Source: Bolinopsis microptera
Lineage: Eukaryota; Ctenophora; Tentaculata; Lobata; Bolinopsidae
Direction: 5' to 3'
Length of the DNA: 60,000 nucleotides
Assembly: GCF_026151205.1 (NCBI RefSeq)
Contig: NC_087074.1
Location: 1,304,001-1,364,000 of the forward strand
Shown: positions 42,501-48,140 of the stretch, piece after piece
How the letters are laid out: each line of letters starts with the position of its first letter
Position numbering within the stretch: the stretch's first letter is position 1
Notes under the pieces: generated by a model
The model's input: the letters and a program-made list of their open reading frames with translations, nothing else
Told to the model about the DNA's origin: nothing
The model's database searches: none
Program-made: the position numbers and the translations under genes

Positions 42501-44116
42501 TCCTTTATTAAACTGCTCTTCAATAACAACCGCCGCCACATTTCCACGGCGGCTTTGAACTATTCCCAAGAGCGTTCGCCGTGATGAACCCACAGCATAA
42601 AGGAAATGTTCTGATCTAATCCTTGGTAGTGGACAGTGGTAGCTACCCTGTATTAAACATTTATAAGTTGCATGTGACCAAGTAGATATCAGGATATTTT
42701 ATTATATTGTTATTTAAGTTTTACTATAATAAGTAGTAGTTTTAATAAGAAGTGCCCCTCTATGCAGTGTACAAAACTATAATGAATATTGATATCTCAT
42801 GAGGCCGCACCAGTTGACTGGAATGTTTTGGTTTTGGTTTTGGTTTTGGTTTATAGAGCTACACGCCACTTATGTCCGATGAAGGACTTCTAGGCAATGT
42901 GCTTGGTTGTGGGACACATAAGTAGTTTTCATTAGAAGTGTCCCTCTATGCACAAACAATAAATATAATATTATGGTGTTACATAGAAATGTATTTCTAA
43001 TTTAATATGGAATTAACTGGGCGGCGCTCAGCCTATCACTCCGCCATATCTGCATGCTTATAAAGTATAAACAGTAAAGCCTGGGGTCCCCAGGTTGTAT
43101 CTTTGTATGGAAAATGATAAAATACGCCATCACGGATCGGAAATTTAGCGGCCATCCACAAAAGAAAAGCGGCCGCATTTCTTGTTTAAACCACCCCCTC
43201 CCCCGGACGTCCGGATTTCCAGCTACTTTTAAGAGTACAAATAAAACCAACTCAAATTCATTGTTAATAAAATTCAAAGAGTTGAAATAAAATTTAAAGA
43301 GTTGAAATAAATGGGACTTTTTCGTTAATTCTGCCAAAATTTCCGGACGTCCGGATTTTCACAAACCACCCTCCCCCCTCCCCCTGTCCGGATTTATCCA
43401 AAATTCCAAAACCACCCCCTCCCTATTTGCCGGACGTCCTAAGTAGATGGCCCGAAGCTATCAGTGAGTAAAACTAATAACAATGAAAATTTGGAAACGT
43501 TTAAAATTAAAAACACAATACAAATGGTCGATCTTATACCTTACTCTAGATCTGGGGGTCCTTTCCGAAACGGTACTTAAGTCAAAAATGGTACTTAAGT
43601 AAAAAGTTAAGCAAAAAGTATTTTCGAAATGAGACTTAAGTGCGAAAACTTAAGTCATATTTCGCACTTAAGTATTTTTACTTAAGTAGAGAATTTTACT
43701 TAAGTACGTACTTAAGTGCGGTGTTTTTTACTTAAAATGTAATTATGGTCTAGAGGTTACTTAAGTGCCTAAATTGTAACTCTAACTCAAAATATTAAGT
43801 GCCACTTAAGCGTTTTTTCGGAAAGGACGCCCTGGTAAAGTCGTGAAGTGTTATTGATTCTTACATGATATGATGATTCTGTCAAGAAAATTTCAGATTT
43901 TTTCTAAAATTCACTCAGTGATGAAAATGTTCTGCGACTTACCTTGCTCCAGATGAGTTCGTCCTTGAGCTGGGACACTTTCTTCCCCATGTCCCTCAAT
44001 TCTGTGATCTCATCATACTGACTCTTGAGGTGCCTGACCTGGGCTCTGACATCTGGGATGGTTCGTTCCTTCTTAGCTATCGTGTGCTTTATCGTCTCTA
44101 GCTTTTCGTTGACTTG
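24332..44116 (-). CDS. SMC6: structural maintenance of chromosomes protein 6, 3' 16 exons
   Basis: In transcript order the exons are 43943-44116, 37555-37686, 37307-37405, 37100-37203, 36760-36832, 35499-35593, 29316-29494, 28035-28321, 27669-27836, 27291-27503, 26877-27058, 26358-26512, 25777-25921, 25435-25630, 24920-25108 and 24332-24511. They sum to 2571 nt, 856 codons plus stop, with every phase matching. SMC6 pairs with SMC5 in the SMC5/6 ATPase complex for DNA repair and chromosome maintenance. Seen here are a charged coiled coil, the hinge (from about [16 protein letters not shown] through FRDEAYDV to the NRYFR end), the return coil, ABC signature [13 protein letters not shown], Walker [14 protein letters not shown], and the tail ending [13 protein letters not shown]. 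Roughly 240 N-terminal residues including Walker A are missing and should be 5' of 44116. Confidence 0.95.
24685..24766 (-). repeat. dispersed repeat, inverted copy in SMC6 last intron
   Basis: Reverse complement of 23989-24082 with small indels. It lies between the last two SMC6 exons. Confidence 0.75.
24920..25108 (-). CDS. SMC6: SMC6 ATPase head exon with signature and Walker B
   Basis: [51 protein letters not shown]. Carries the ABC signature and the Walker B Asp-Glu. Donor GTTAGT. Confidence 0.96.
25435..25630 (-). CDS. SMC6: SMC6 C-terminal head exon
   Basis: [20 protein letters not shown] to [17 protein letters not shown], matching the YFDNLLSQRAYCGKM stretch of SMC6. Confidence 0.93.
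25777..25921 (-). CDS. SMC6: SMC6 C-terminal coil exon
   Basis: [20 protein letters not shown] to VNVDNITR. Corresponds to the conserved ICPERIEV.. segment before the second head half. Its 5' edge is duplicated at about 26161-26195. Confidence 0.87.
26161..26200 (-). repeat. duplicate of an SMC6 acceptor and exon start
   Basis: On the minus strand it reads caccctactcag|AGGCACAGGG then TATGGCCGAG, a near copy of the acceptor and first bases of the 25777-25921 exon, placed about 260 bp upstream in the intron. Confidence 0.8.
26358..26512 (-). CDS. SMC6: SMC6 C-terminal coil exon
   Basis: [19 protein letters not shown] to AKKREIS. Split codons at both ends agree with neighbours. Lys-rich coil. 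Confidence 0.85.
26644..26876 (-). repeat. 43-bp tandem array of an SMC6 exon end plus 5' splice site
   Basis: Starts at 26644, 26687, 26730, 26773, 26816 and 26859. The last unit overlaps the true donor. Each unit carries, on the minus strand, GATAGTCACATCACCAACAG|GTACAT, so five decoy donors follow the genuine one. The unit is 43 bp, not a multiple of three. Confidence 0.95.
26877..27058 (-). CDS. SMC6: SMC6 C-terminal coil exon
   Basis: [19 protein letters not shown] to RDSHITN plus a split codon. The last part of the exon and its GTACAT donor are the seed of the 43-bp array downstream. Confidence 0.87.
27291..27503 (-). CDS. SMC6: SMC6 C-terminal coil exon
   Basis: 71 codons, [20 protein letters not shown] to IIELDNVDE, phase 0; heptad-rich and highly charged. 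Confidence 0.88.
27669..27836 (-). CDS. SMC6: SMC6 hinge exon
   Basis: [19 protein letters not shown], then [18 protein letters not shown] and KNNRYFR, matching the VLLIKNNSVAREVM / FTADGDQV.. / RYYS hinge end. Confidence 0.9.
27837..28034. other. short SMC6 intron, nothing recognised
   Basis: AT-rich intron without repeats. Confidence 0.4.
28035..28321 (-). CDS. SMC6: SMC6 hinge exon
   Basis: [20 protein letters not shown], then [18 protein letters not shown] and [15 protein letters not shown]. This is the hinge core, comparable to FRNEIYDV and LEIDNAVVANSL in other SMC6. Its acceptor and start are duplicated at about 29086-29106. Confidence 0.92.
28366..29085. repeat. 21-bp minisatellite with ACTAGT, about 34 copies
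   Basis: Units alternate accactagttaccagggtta(c) and accactagttaccatggcaa(c). Each has a palindromic ACTAGT, and many have CCATGG. Because 21 is a multiple of three, long open frames exist on both strands; they are artefacts. Confidence 0.95.
29086..29130 (-). repeat. duplicate of SMC6 hinge-exon acceptor flanking the 21-bp array
   Basis: Carries caccttcatgtgcaaacctg then gtaatttagatatta, matching 28308-28365 with a small indel. On the minus strand this is ccag|GTTTGCACATGAAGGTG, a second acceptor with the first 17 exon bases, upstream of the array. Confidence 0.9.
29316..29494 (-). CDS. SMC6: SMC6 exon leading into the hinge
   Basis: [19 protein letters not shown], then [20 protein letters not shown] and KKPRGPFG, matching the pre-hinge FGPNVPALLEAIDDA and PVGPLG of SMC6. 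Confidence 0.88.
29515..29684. mobile_element. PIF/Harbinger-like MITE (170 bp)
   Basis: Terminal inverted repeats (gggatcgttcacatattacg / on the other strand ggagtcgttaacatattgcg) are flanked by TTA on both sides (29512-29514, 29685-29687). A 3-bp TTA/TWA duplication is typical of PIF/Harbinger. The interior has long G runs and no coding capacity. Confidence 0.75.
29688..30165. other. SMC6 intron below the GPCR
   Basis: No gene. TTTATT at 29957-29962 gives AATAAA on the minus strand, about 200 bp after the GPCR stop, a likely poly(A) signal. Confidence 0.45.
30166..31173 (-). CDS. class A (rhodopsin-like) G protein-coupled receptor, nested single-exon gene
   Basis: 335 residues with seven hydrophobic segments, starting [15 protein letters not shown] with no signal peptide. 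TM1 has GLPGNCLAL (the conserved GN). TM3 ends [12 protein letters not shown], where the usual DRY is SRA. TM7 has [11 protein letters not shown], the NPxxY motif. A Cys in ECL1/TM3 (TTFCLIW) could form the usual disulfide. The C-tail is short and Ser/Thr-rich. The ligand cannot be predicted. It lies within the roughly 6-kb SMC6 intron between 29495 and 35498 on the same strand, so it needs its own promoter and must be skipped by SMC6 splicing. No intron of its own. Confidence 0.88.
   Translation of the reverse strand: MAMSTTLAQTTPDVGLILETQYRVFDGLIAVGFFACFVIGLPGNCLALRYFLHTKKRNLSTLLYIVACSIDIGSTIIHLPVAFNLLSNRAPGILGNTTFCLIWYFILLLLQQMSMFVVMLMSLSRAVVIMQPFYKVNKRAVIISIPVYLVYHCIWNSLYFVHADAYYSTAAALGQVYSESTFYTFYQVNYSACLGVPPVIVFLAFLVSILNLKKKHYITDASQRRNQQASITITYFAAIFLLCNCFTFFNSGLYSFTMAWYKLYPGPIYDNNFMFFYSWLLSELFCTVLNASLNPLLYVWRMREMRLWILGLLRKRSNAVSVVIANSTNQTESEL
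32120..32440 (+). mobile_element. possible non-autonomous Helitron/Helentron-like element
   Basis: Starts near ttactatatataaagcgaga and ends near gacgggttcctgctagtaat. Such AT-rich 5' ends and acgggt...ctagt 3' ends are seen in Helentron-type elements of invertebrates. No coding capacity; ends not confirmed. Confidence 0.35.
33058..33192 (+). mobile_element. possible 5'-truncated LINE 3' end
   Basis: GC-rich patch in AT-rich intron (gtaagggctgcaatcacctt) ending in an aatac microsatellite (acaatacaatacaat), as non-LTR tails often do. No ORF. Confidence 0.35.
34120..34260 (+). repeat. dispersed repeat, copy A
   Basis: Shares atcttaaacaataatctca, gt-rich tract, cggtta..agagtta-like and ctggtttttt-cggtatag with 36175-36290. 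A GT/CTGT microsatellite is inside. Confidence 0.6.
34963..35098. mobile_element. MITE with Tc1/mariner-pogo-like termini
   Basis: Outer inverted repeats (caaacctctccata at 34967-34980, tatggagaggtttt at 35081-35094) surround a second perfect 17-bp inverted repeat at 35034-35050 and 35057-35073. Termini resemble cagt.aaacctct ends of pogo/Tigger relatives. No clear target duplication. Confidence 0.55.
35099..35498. other. SMC6 intron, nothing recognised
   Basis: AT-rich sequence without repeats or coding signal. Confidence 0.35.
35499..35593 (-). CDS. SMC6: SMC6 coiled-coil exon
   Basis: [20 protein letters not shown] through SRI. Acceptor taacttgctcag, donor GTTCGT. The phase links to the hinge exon about 6 kb away. 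Confidence 0.75.
35594..36759. other. SMC6 intron with dispersed repeat copy B
   Basis: 36175-36290 matches 34120-34260 in the same orientation. Otherwise nothing recognised. Confidence 0.45.
36760..36832 (-). CDS. SMC6: SMC6 coiled-coil exon (73 nt)
   Basis: [20 protein letters not shown] through RDKQ. Phase 1-to-0 agrees with both neighbours. A small TAG/TAC microsatellite lies in its acceptor region. Confidence 0.78.
37100..37203 (-). CDS. SMC6: SMC6 coiled-coil exon
   Basis: [20 protein letters not shown] through REIED, ending with a split codon completed by the next exon. Donor GTATGT. Confidence 0.8.
37307..37405 (-). CDS. SMC6: SMC6 coiled-coil exon
   Basis: 33 codons, [20 protein letters not shown] through AKKRE, phase 0. 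Acceptor CATAATGTAG, donor GTAAGG. Confidence 0.8.
37555..37686 (-). CDS. SMC6: SMC6 coiled-coil exon
   Basis: 44 codons, starting [18 protein letters not shown]. This follows LIWSK as VNEIEKQL follows AWA in known SMC6. Its acceptor and first bases are copied about a dozen times upstream. Confidence 0.88.
37687..39510 (-). repeat. 1.8-kb array containing many copies of an SMC6 3' splice site
   Basis: The core unit is gggaaatagcatrtcctgct + gtttaacctctgtctatttt + tagaggcatgacactatgac, repeated about 28 times in higher-order groups. About a dozen units also carry ctccttcacctggg, on the minus strand cccag|GTGAAGGAG, a copy of the acceptor and first codons of the 37555-37686 exon. Units at 38177, 38406, 38778 and 39067 have a changed tract (ctggggagtag). 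Confidence 0.93.
40070..40268. repeat. roughly 200-bp direct repeat, left copy
   Basis: Shares atatggaattaactgggcgg through gcggccgcatttcttgtt with 42995-43187, with a few substitutions and small indels. Confidence 0.9.
40814..41926 (+). CDS. GT31 beta-1,3-galactosyltransferase-like, nested single-exon gene
   Basis: 370 residues from the ATG at 40814 ([16 protein letters not shown]). The upstream in-frame extension has no ATG. A type II signal anchor ([12 protein letters not shown]) follows, then an Asn/Thr-rich stem, then the GT31 domain: [41 protein letters not shown] with the metal-binding Dx[14 protein letters not shown], and KPEDVFTGW (conserved ED-V-G). The family transfers galactose or GlcNAc in beta-1,3 linkage to glycans in the Golgi. 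The exact sugar is not predictable. It is on the strand opposite SMC6 within its 6-kb intron and inside a TIR-bounded segment. Confidence 0.9.
   Translation: MSFLYHCRFKVKTIYFVCLTLAAFLCFKTVITVFSATKVSYIEVRVAPTVDNKSYTPTEDIDYNTDKTLLTEDELKDIPITSPTNASVVVNEGDFLRDSNSSNTTAQYKDSYYIVFVIPTHPSKITIRQAIRETWANITAWSLLANEEWEDKKKIRLMFVFGALDSSSNSTEFQEELSQNNDMFVVSNIKESYQTLRYKVVWGMGYSYQHFNYKFLVKTDDDIMVNLPVLVRAVSRFTPGLRYVGLCGHPPQRWRYCSGGGYVLSRDLVGHILNLPETVHNVTIKPEDVFTGWLVWNVNNLNNVYNTTEFAVKPHYRYRALSMARYKCGPLNKWFYHGYKGKKYDYRVEAFREFFMNNSTIECGNKDTTL
41927..42994. other. 3' flank of the nested glycosyltransferase
   Basis: ATTAAA at about 42026 may serve as poly(A) signal. A short (ggtttt)n tract at 42827-42852. Otherwise nothing recognised. 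Confidence 0.4.
42995..43187. repeat. roughly 200-bp direct repeat, right copy
   Basis: Same orientation as the left copy. Followed immediately by accaccccctccccc and cggacgtccgg motifs shared with the element ends. Confidence 0.9.
43554..43832. mobile_element. MITE-like element rich in CTTAAG palindromes
   Basis: Ends are inverted repeats (gggggtcctttccgaaa / on the other strand gggcgtcctttccgaaa). The interior has about ten acttaagt-type palindromes in both orientations. It ends about 110 bp from an SMC6 exon. Target duplication not resolved. Confidence 0.6.
43943..44116 (-). CDS. SMC6: SMC6 coiled-coil exon (first in window)
   Basis: 58 codons, phase 0 on both sides, acceptor cttatttcag and donor GTAAGT. 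It starts [19 protein letters not shown] and ends LKDELIWSK, matching the LKHEMAWA region of SMC6. Confidence 0.88.
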
Positions 44117-45042
44117 CTGAAATAAGTTTTGTTATTGTGGATACATGACATTTACTGTGTTTTTTCATGTGATTGATGTGAGACCGTGTTTTGAGATCAG
44201 TAATATAAAAGTTTCTTATTTCCACAGAAATCTATCATAGACGTTGATTCCCAGATTTGTCTTTCAGATAATTGTAATTGGTCCTCAGCCTCCTAAATTC
44301 ATTCTAATAATAATAATAATAGGATTATGGCCACATAGCCATCTCGACAAAACTTGAAACCCAACTGCACTCTACGCTATTGCAGTTCGCACAATATTTT
44401 CAAAAAAAAATTCTTGGCCAATTTTTAACCTCCCTTCAACCTTCGTAATCAGTTTTACACGTCATAGTTAAAGTAACACGTCGTTTAGAACCCTCCCACA
44501 ATCATGTACGTAAAATGTTATTGGTTATAATTCTGTCCATCAGTTTGTTTTTCTTGCTCTGGGTTGAGACATCATTGTAATTAGTCATATCTTAACAATT
44601 ATATGACAAGTTTGACTGCTATGTGTTGGTTCAGCTGAACTAATGAGTGTATATTCAACTCTATTTTCTAGTTTAGTTAGTTGTCATCCTGCCAATCAGT
44701 CGTCAGTACTTGTATTGCAATACCATTATTTCCATGATATGAGTTTTGATATCGGAGTAATCAATGTAATTACTAATTTTGCATGGCTAAAATGTAACGC
44801 TTAATTTCCATATATTTTTCAAATTTAACAAAACTAATCACAAGATGAGCAGTACACGATGAGCAGTACACGTGTGGCCTGGGATTGTCCAATAGTGGGT
44901 CACGTGATACTCATAAACAGGATTGGTAGGATGGCTCCCCCTGCCCCCCCCCCCCCCCCCCCGCTTCCTACACCCCTGGCTCAACATCAGTTGTGGGAGC
45001 ATTAGTAATGAGGTGGTAAGTAGGGTTGCCATTATCGGTACT
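44117..45042. other. sequence 5' of the first visible SMC6 exon
   Basis: Unique AT-rich sequence with a taa trinucleotide tract (44306-44320) and a long C run (44946-44962). No SMC6 exon identified. Confidence 0.4.
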
Positions 45043-45098
45043 TACTTACTTTGAGTACTTTGAGTAGGTTTGGCTGGGATCGCTTCAGGACAACAGTA

Positions 45099-48000
45099 TC
45101 AAGTACGTCCTCCTATCACTCCACAGGGGTCTTTTTGTAAGTACCATTCCAAGAGTGAGTTGTTGTTAGTAGCGGTGTATCCTTTAGTCGGAGGTGTGTC
45201 GGGGAATTCTTTAAGGAATTTAGCCAGTGACGATTTTAACAGGTCCAAAGTAGAGATGGAATTAATTTCTTTGGGGAGAAGATTCCACAGCTGTGCCGCT
45301 TTCACTCCAAACGAGTTTTCATAGTGAGTTGCCACAGAACGCTGTGATTTGTTGTTCAGTGCTGGTACAGTAGCTTTTATTCCATGTCGGGGGTTGTTTT
45401 TGAACAGCATGCCAATATCATTTGGGGCCAGGCCATTGAGAATTTTCCATGTGTGGATCAAGATGTACCTTTCTCGACGTCTCTGCAATGATATGATATT
45501 GAGTTTCGTGAGACGTTCCCAGTAGTCTAAACCACTGCATCCGTTAATGCGTCGGGTAAATTGTCGTTGAACGTTTTCTATAGCCTCTATGTCCATGGTC
45601 TTGGCTGGATTCCAGACAGGGCAGCAATATTCTAGCTTACTCCGCACCATGGTTTTGAAGAGGGTAAGCATGAGAAATTGTGATCTATCTTTGAAGACGC
45701 TAAGAACCCAGGATGACATAGTGCTTGCTGATTGGATCATTTTCTGGATGTGGGGAGTCCAAGAGCAGTCGTTTGATAAAATCACCCCCAAGTCCCTGAC
45801 AGTTTCTGCTGGCTCAATTATTTGACCTGTTGTAAGAGTGTAACTGAGCAGATCATTTGTAAATGGCAGATTTCGTAGCAGAAGAGAATTATTGAGCGTA
45901 TAGTTGAGGATCTCAAATTTGGCTTCATTGAGCTGCATATTGTTTCTTCGAGCCCAGGCAATGACATTGAAGAGGTCTTCTTGTAGCGATGCTTTGGTGG
46001 CCAAGTCCAATATTTTACCGATGAGTTTAGTGTCATCAGCAAATATCTTTCCAAGAGAGGTAAGCAGTGCGTCCAATTGGTCATCGATGTAGAGAATGAA
46101 CAGAATCGGTCCCAACACTGTACCTTGTGGCACTCCACTTATCACCAGCTGGAAGGATGACTTAGTTCCTTCAACGACCACTGTCTGGAGACGGTTTGTT
46201 AGGAATTCGCTTAACCACTGGAGCATGTTTCCATGAATTCCGTAACGTTTTGCTTTTGCAAGTAGTATGTTGTGATCCACCTTATCGAACGCCTTGGCGT
46301 AATCGAGGTATATGACATCTACTTCTTCGCCACTGTTCAGGCTTTTCAATATGGTATCTACATGGTCTAAGAGTTGAGTTAGGCAGCTCCTCTTTTTGCG
46401 AAATCCATGTTGATGCGGTGAAAGAAAGTTATTCGCTTCCATATGTTCGACAAGGTTGTTTCGTATCACTCTTTCGAAGATCTTGATGATATGCGATGTT
46501 ATAGAAACAGGGCGGTAGTTGGCAGCCTCTGTGCGGTCACCCTTCTTGTAGACAGGGGTAATAAACTGCGTTTTCATGCTAGGAGGGATTACTCCAGTTT
46601 CAAAAGAATCTTGCCAGAGTAGAAATATGGGCTCGGACAATGTCTCTCTACATTTGGTCAGGATCCTAGCAGGGATATCACCATCAGGGGTCGATGAATA
46701 CGGGTCCAGTTCCTTGATGGCTTCTGAGATATCGTTAACTGAGAATTGCATTTGATCGAGTTCCTTAACTGGCACAGGGTTCAATCCAGCAAGGCTTTCC
46801 TCGATGTGGGCTTCATTTGGGTCACTAAATACTTTCACATATTGGGCCTGGAGGAGCTCGGCCTTTTCCTTGGGGTCAGTGTGCAGTCGACCTTCTCTAT
46901 CTCTGATGGGGGAGACAGAAGATTTGACTTTCGCAAACTTCTTTGCGTAGCTGTAGAAGTAACGTGGATTTGTCTTTATGGTAGTGACAGCTTTAGCCTC
47001 GCGTTCGTTGAGCTCGTTGATGATCAGCTCACTTATTTCAAATGCCAAGAGGTCCACTTCATTTCTAAGCTTTGCAAGGACGGGGGACGTAGGGTTTCTT
47101 TGAGTAATGGCATTCATGCGGGCGTTGATCTTCCTCTTTTTCCTTTTAAGCGTATACTTTTTACGACAATGCTGGTTTCTGTGCACTGGGGAAGCACCTG
47201 GCTTATTATTGTACGGGGAATTGAGGAGAGTGACCTGGAGCACAGTCAAACGGATGAGTTCCAAGAAATTACTCCCATTCTCATCGTCTTCACAGAGTCT
47301 TTTAAGTTCCTTCCAATCTATTGTTGCTAGAAGTTCATTCATAGCTTCAAAGTCAGCGTTGTGATAATTTACTGCTCGAAAAGAGTCTTTATCTACAACT
47401 TCAGTTGAGGTTTGCTTGGGGCTGAGAGGGTTGTGACCTAGTAAAAGCTCAACAAGTCTATGATCAGACAGCTGGGTCTCACACACGTTCGTCTCGATTA
47501 CGTCTTGGGGCTTGTTGGTGAGTATCAAATCAATAATGTTGCTATCTCTAGTAGGTTCATGAATCATTTGACTGAGAAAGTTCTTGTTCATGAAGTCGAG
47601 TAGGCCTGAGCAGGCTCTTTGATCCGATTGGGTTTGACCGGCGAGGACATTTGAATACTCCCAGTCTATATTGGGGAGATTAAAGTCTCCCATTATGTAG
47701 AGGTCCGGTGTTCTGTTATCGGAGGTGAGGGCGTCTAGTTTCTTTTGAACTAGGTCCAGAATTCCTTTGAAAGATTCTGTTGGAGCGTCCGGTGGGCGGT
47801 AAATAACTACAGCTAATGTATTCATTGAGTCTATGAAACAGTAAAGCATGCTGCAGTGTTTGTCACTATAACTAAAACAGTCTGAAAATAATAGTGACTC
47901 CTCAATGTAGAGCACACATCCACCACCCTTTCGAAAAGGGCGATCAGTCCTTACAGAGTTGTATCCCTCTATCTTGATCTGTGCATCACTAATATATGGT

Positions 48001-48140
48001 TTTAGCCACGACTCCGTGATAGCAAGAAATGGGGTGGTGGGGGATTCTTTGTCGTGGAGCATATGATCTCTGATGACGGGTATTTTCCACTTGACAGTAC
48101 TAGTGGCGGCAGGTGAGATTGATCTGGCATTTAGTAGCAA
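45099..48140 (-). CDS. LINE ORF2: APE endonuclease and reverse transcriptase
   Basis: About 1013 residues. The endonuclease has LLLNARSI, ITESWLKPYI, IMGDFNLPNIDWE and LSDHRLVELL. The reverse transcriptase has PDGDIPARIL, NYRPVSITSHIIKIFERVI, VIYLDYAKAFDKVDH, GVPQGTVLGPILFILYIDD and the catalytic FADDTKLIG near residue 698. The C-terminal region holds KLEYCCPVWNP, usual for this group. The frame opens with TTG at 48140, inside the last codons of ORF1, in the -1 frame. No ATG lies near the domain start (first in-frame Met about 28 codons in), suggesting translation coupled to ORF1 termination or frameshifting. Confidence 0.92.
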   Translation of the reverse strand: MLLNARSISPAATSTVKWKIPVIRDHMLHDKESPTTPFLAITESWLKPYISDAQIKIEGYNSVRTDRPFRKGGGCVLYIEESLLFSDCFSYSDKHCSMLYCFIDSMNTLAVVIYRPPDAPTESFKGILDLVQKKLDALTSDNRTPDLYIMGDFNLPNIDWEYSNVLAGQTQSDQRACSGLLDFMNKNFLSQMIHEPTRDSNIIDLILTNKPQDVIETNVCETQLSDHRLVELLLGHNPLSPKQTSTEVVDKDSFRAVNYHNADFEAMNELLATIDWKELKRLCEDDENGSNFLELIRLTVLQVTLLNSPYNNKPGASPVHRNQHCRKKYTLKRKKRKINARMNAITQRNPTSPVLAKLRNEVDLLAFEISELIINELNEREAKAVTTIKTNPRYFYSYAKKFAKVKSSVSPIRDREGRLHTDPKEKAELLQAQYVKVFSDPNEAHIEESLAGLNPVPVKELDQMQFSVNDISEAIKELDPYSSTPDGDIPARILTKCRETLSEPIFLLWQDSFETGVIPPSMKTQFITPVYKKGDRTEAANYRPVSITSHIIKIFERVIRNNLVEHMEANNFLSPHQHGFRKKRSCLTQLLDHVDTILKSLNSGEEVDVIYLDYAKAFDKVDHNILLAKAKRYGIHGNMLQWLSEFLTNRLQTVVVEGTKSSFQLVISGVPQGTVLGPILFILYIDDQLDALLTSLGKIFADDTKLIGKILDLATKASLQEDLFNVIAWARRNNMQLNEAKFEILNYTLNNSLLLRNLPFTNDLLSYTLTTGQIIEPAETVRDLGVILSNDCSWTPHIQKMIQSASTMSSWVLSVFKDRSQFLMLTLFKTMVRSKLEYCCPVWNPAKTMDIEAIENVQRQFTRRINGCSGLDYWERLTKLNIISLQRRRERYILIHTWKILNGLAPNDIGMLFKNNPRHGIKATVPALNNKSQRSVATHYENSFGVKAAQLWNLLPKEINSISTLDLLKSSLAKFLKEFPDTPPTKGYTATNNNSLLEWYLQKDPCGVIGGRT

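Larger units (their letters stand above)
39607..43451. mobile_element. 3.85-kb segment with 20-bp perfect terminal inverted repeats, carrying a glycosyltransferase
   Basis: 39607-39626 (gccatctacttaggacgtcc) is the exact reverse complement of 43432-43451. Sub-terminal ccaccccctcccc and cggacgtccgg motifs occur near both ends, and a roughly 200-bp direct repeat flanks the enclosed gene. No transposase and no clear target duplication was seen, so it may be one gene-bearing element or two related elements in opposite orientation. Confidence 0.6.

Noticed and set aside
45589-47364. Plus-strand ORFs of 60-190 codons within 45.1-49.6 kb
   Set aside because: Antisense shadows of the retrotransposon reading frames.
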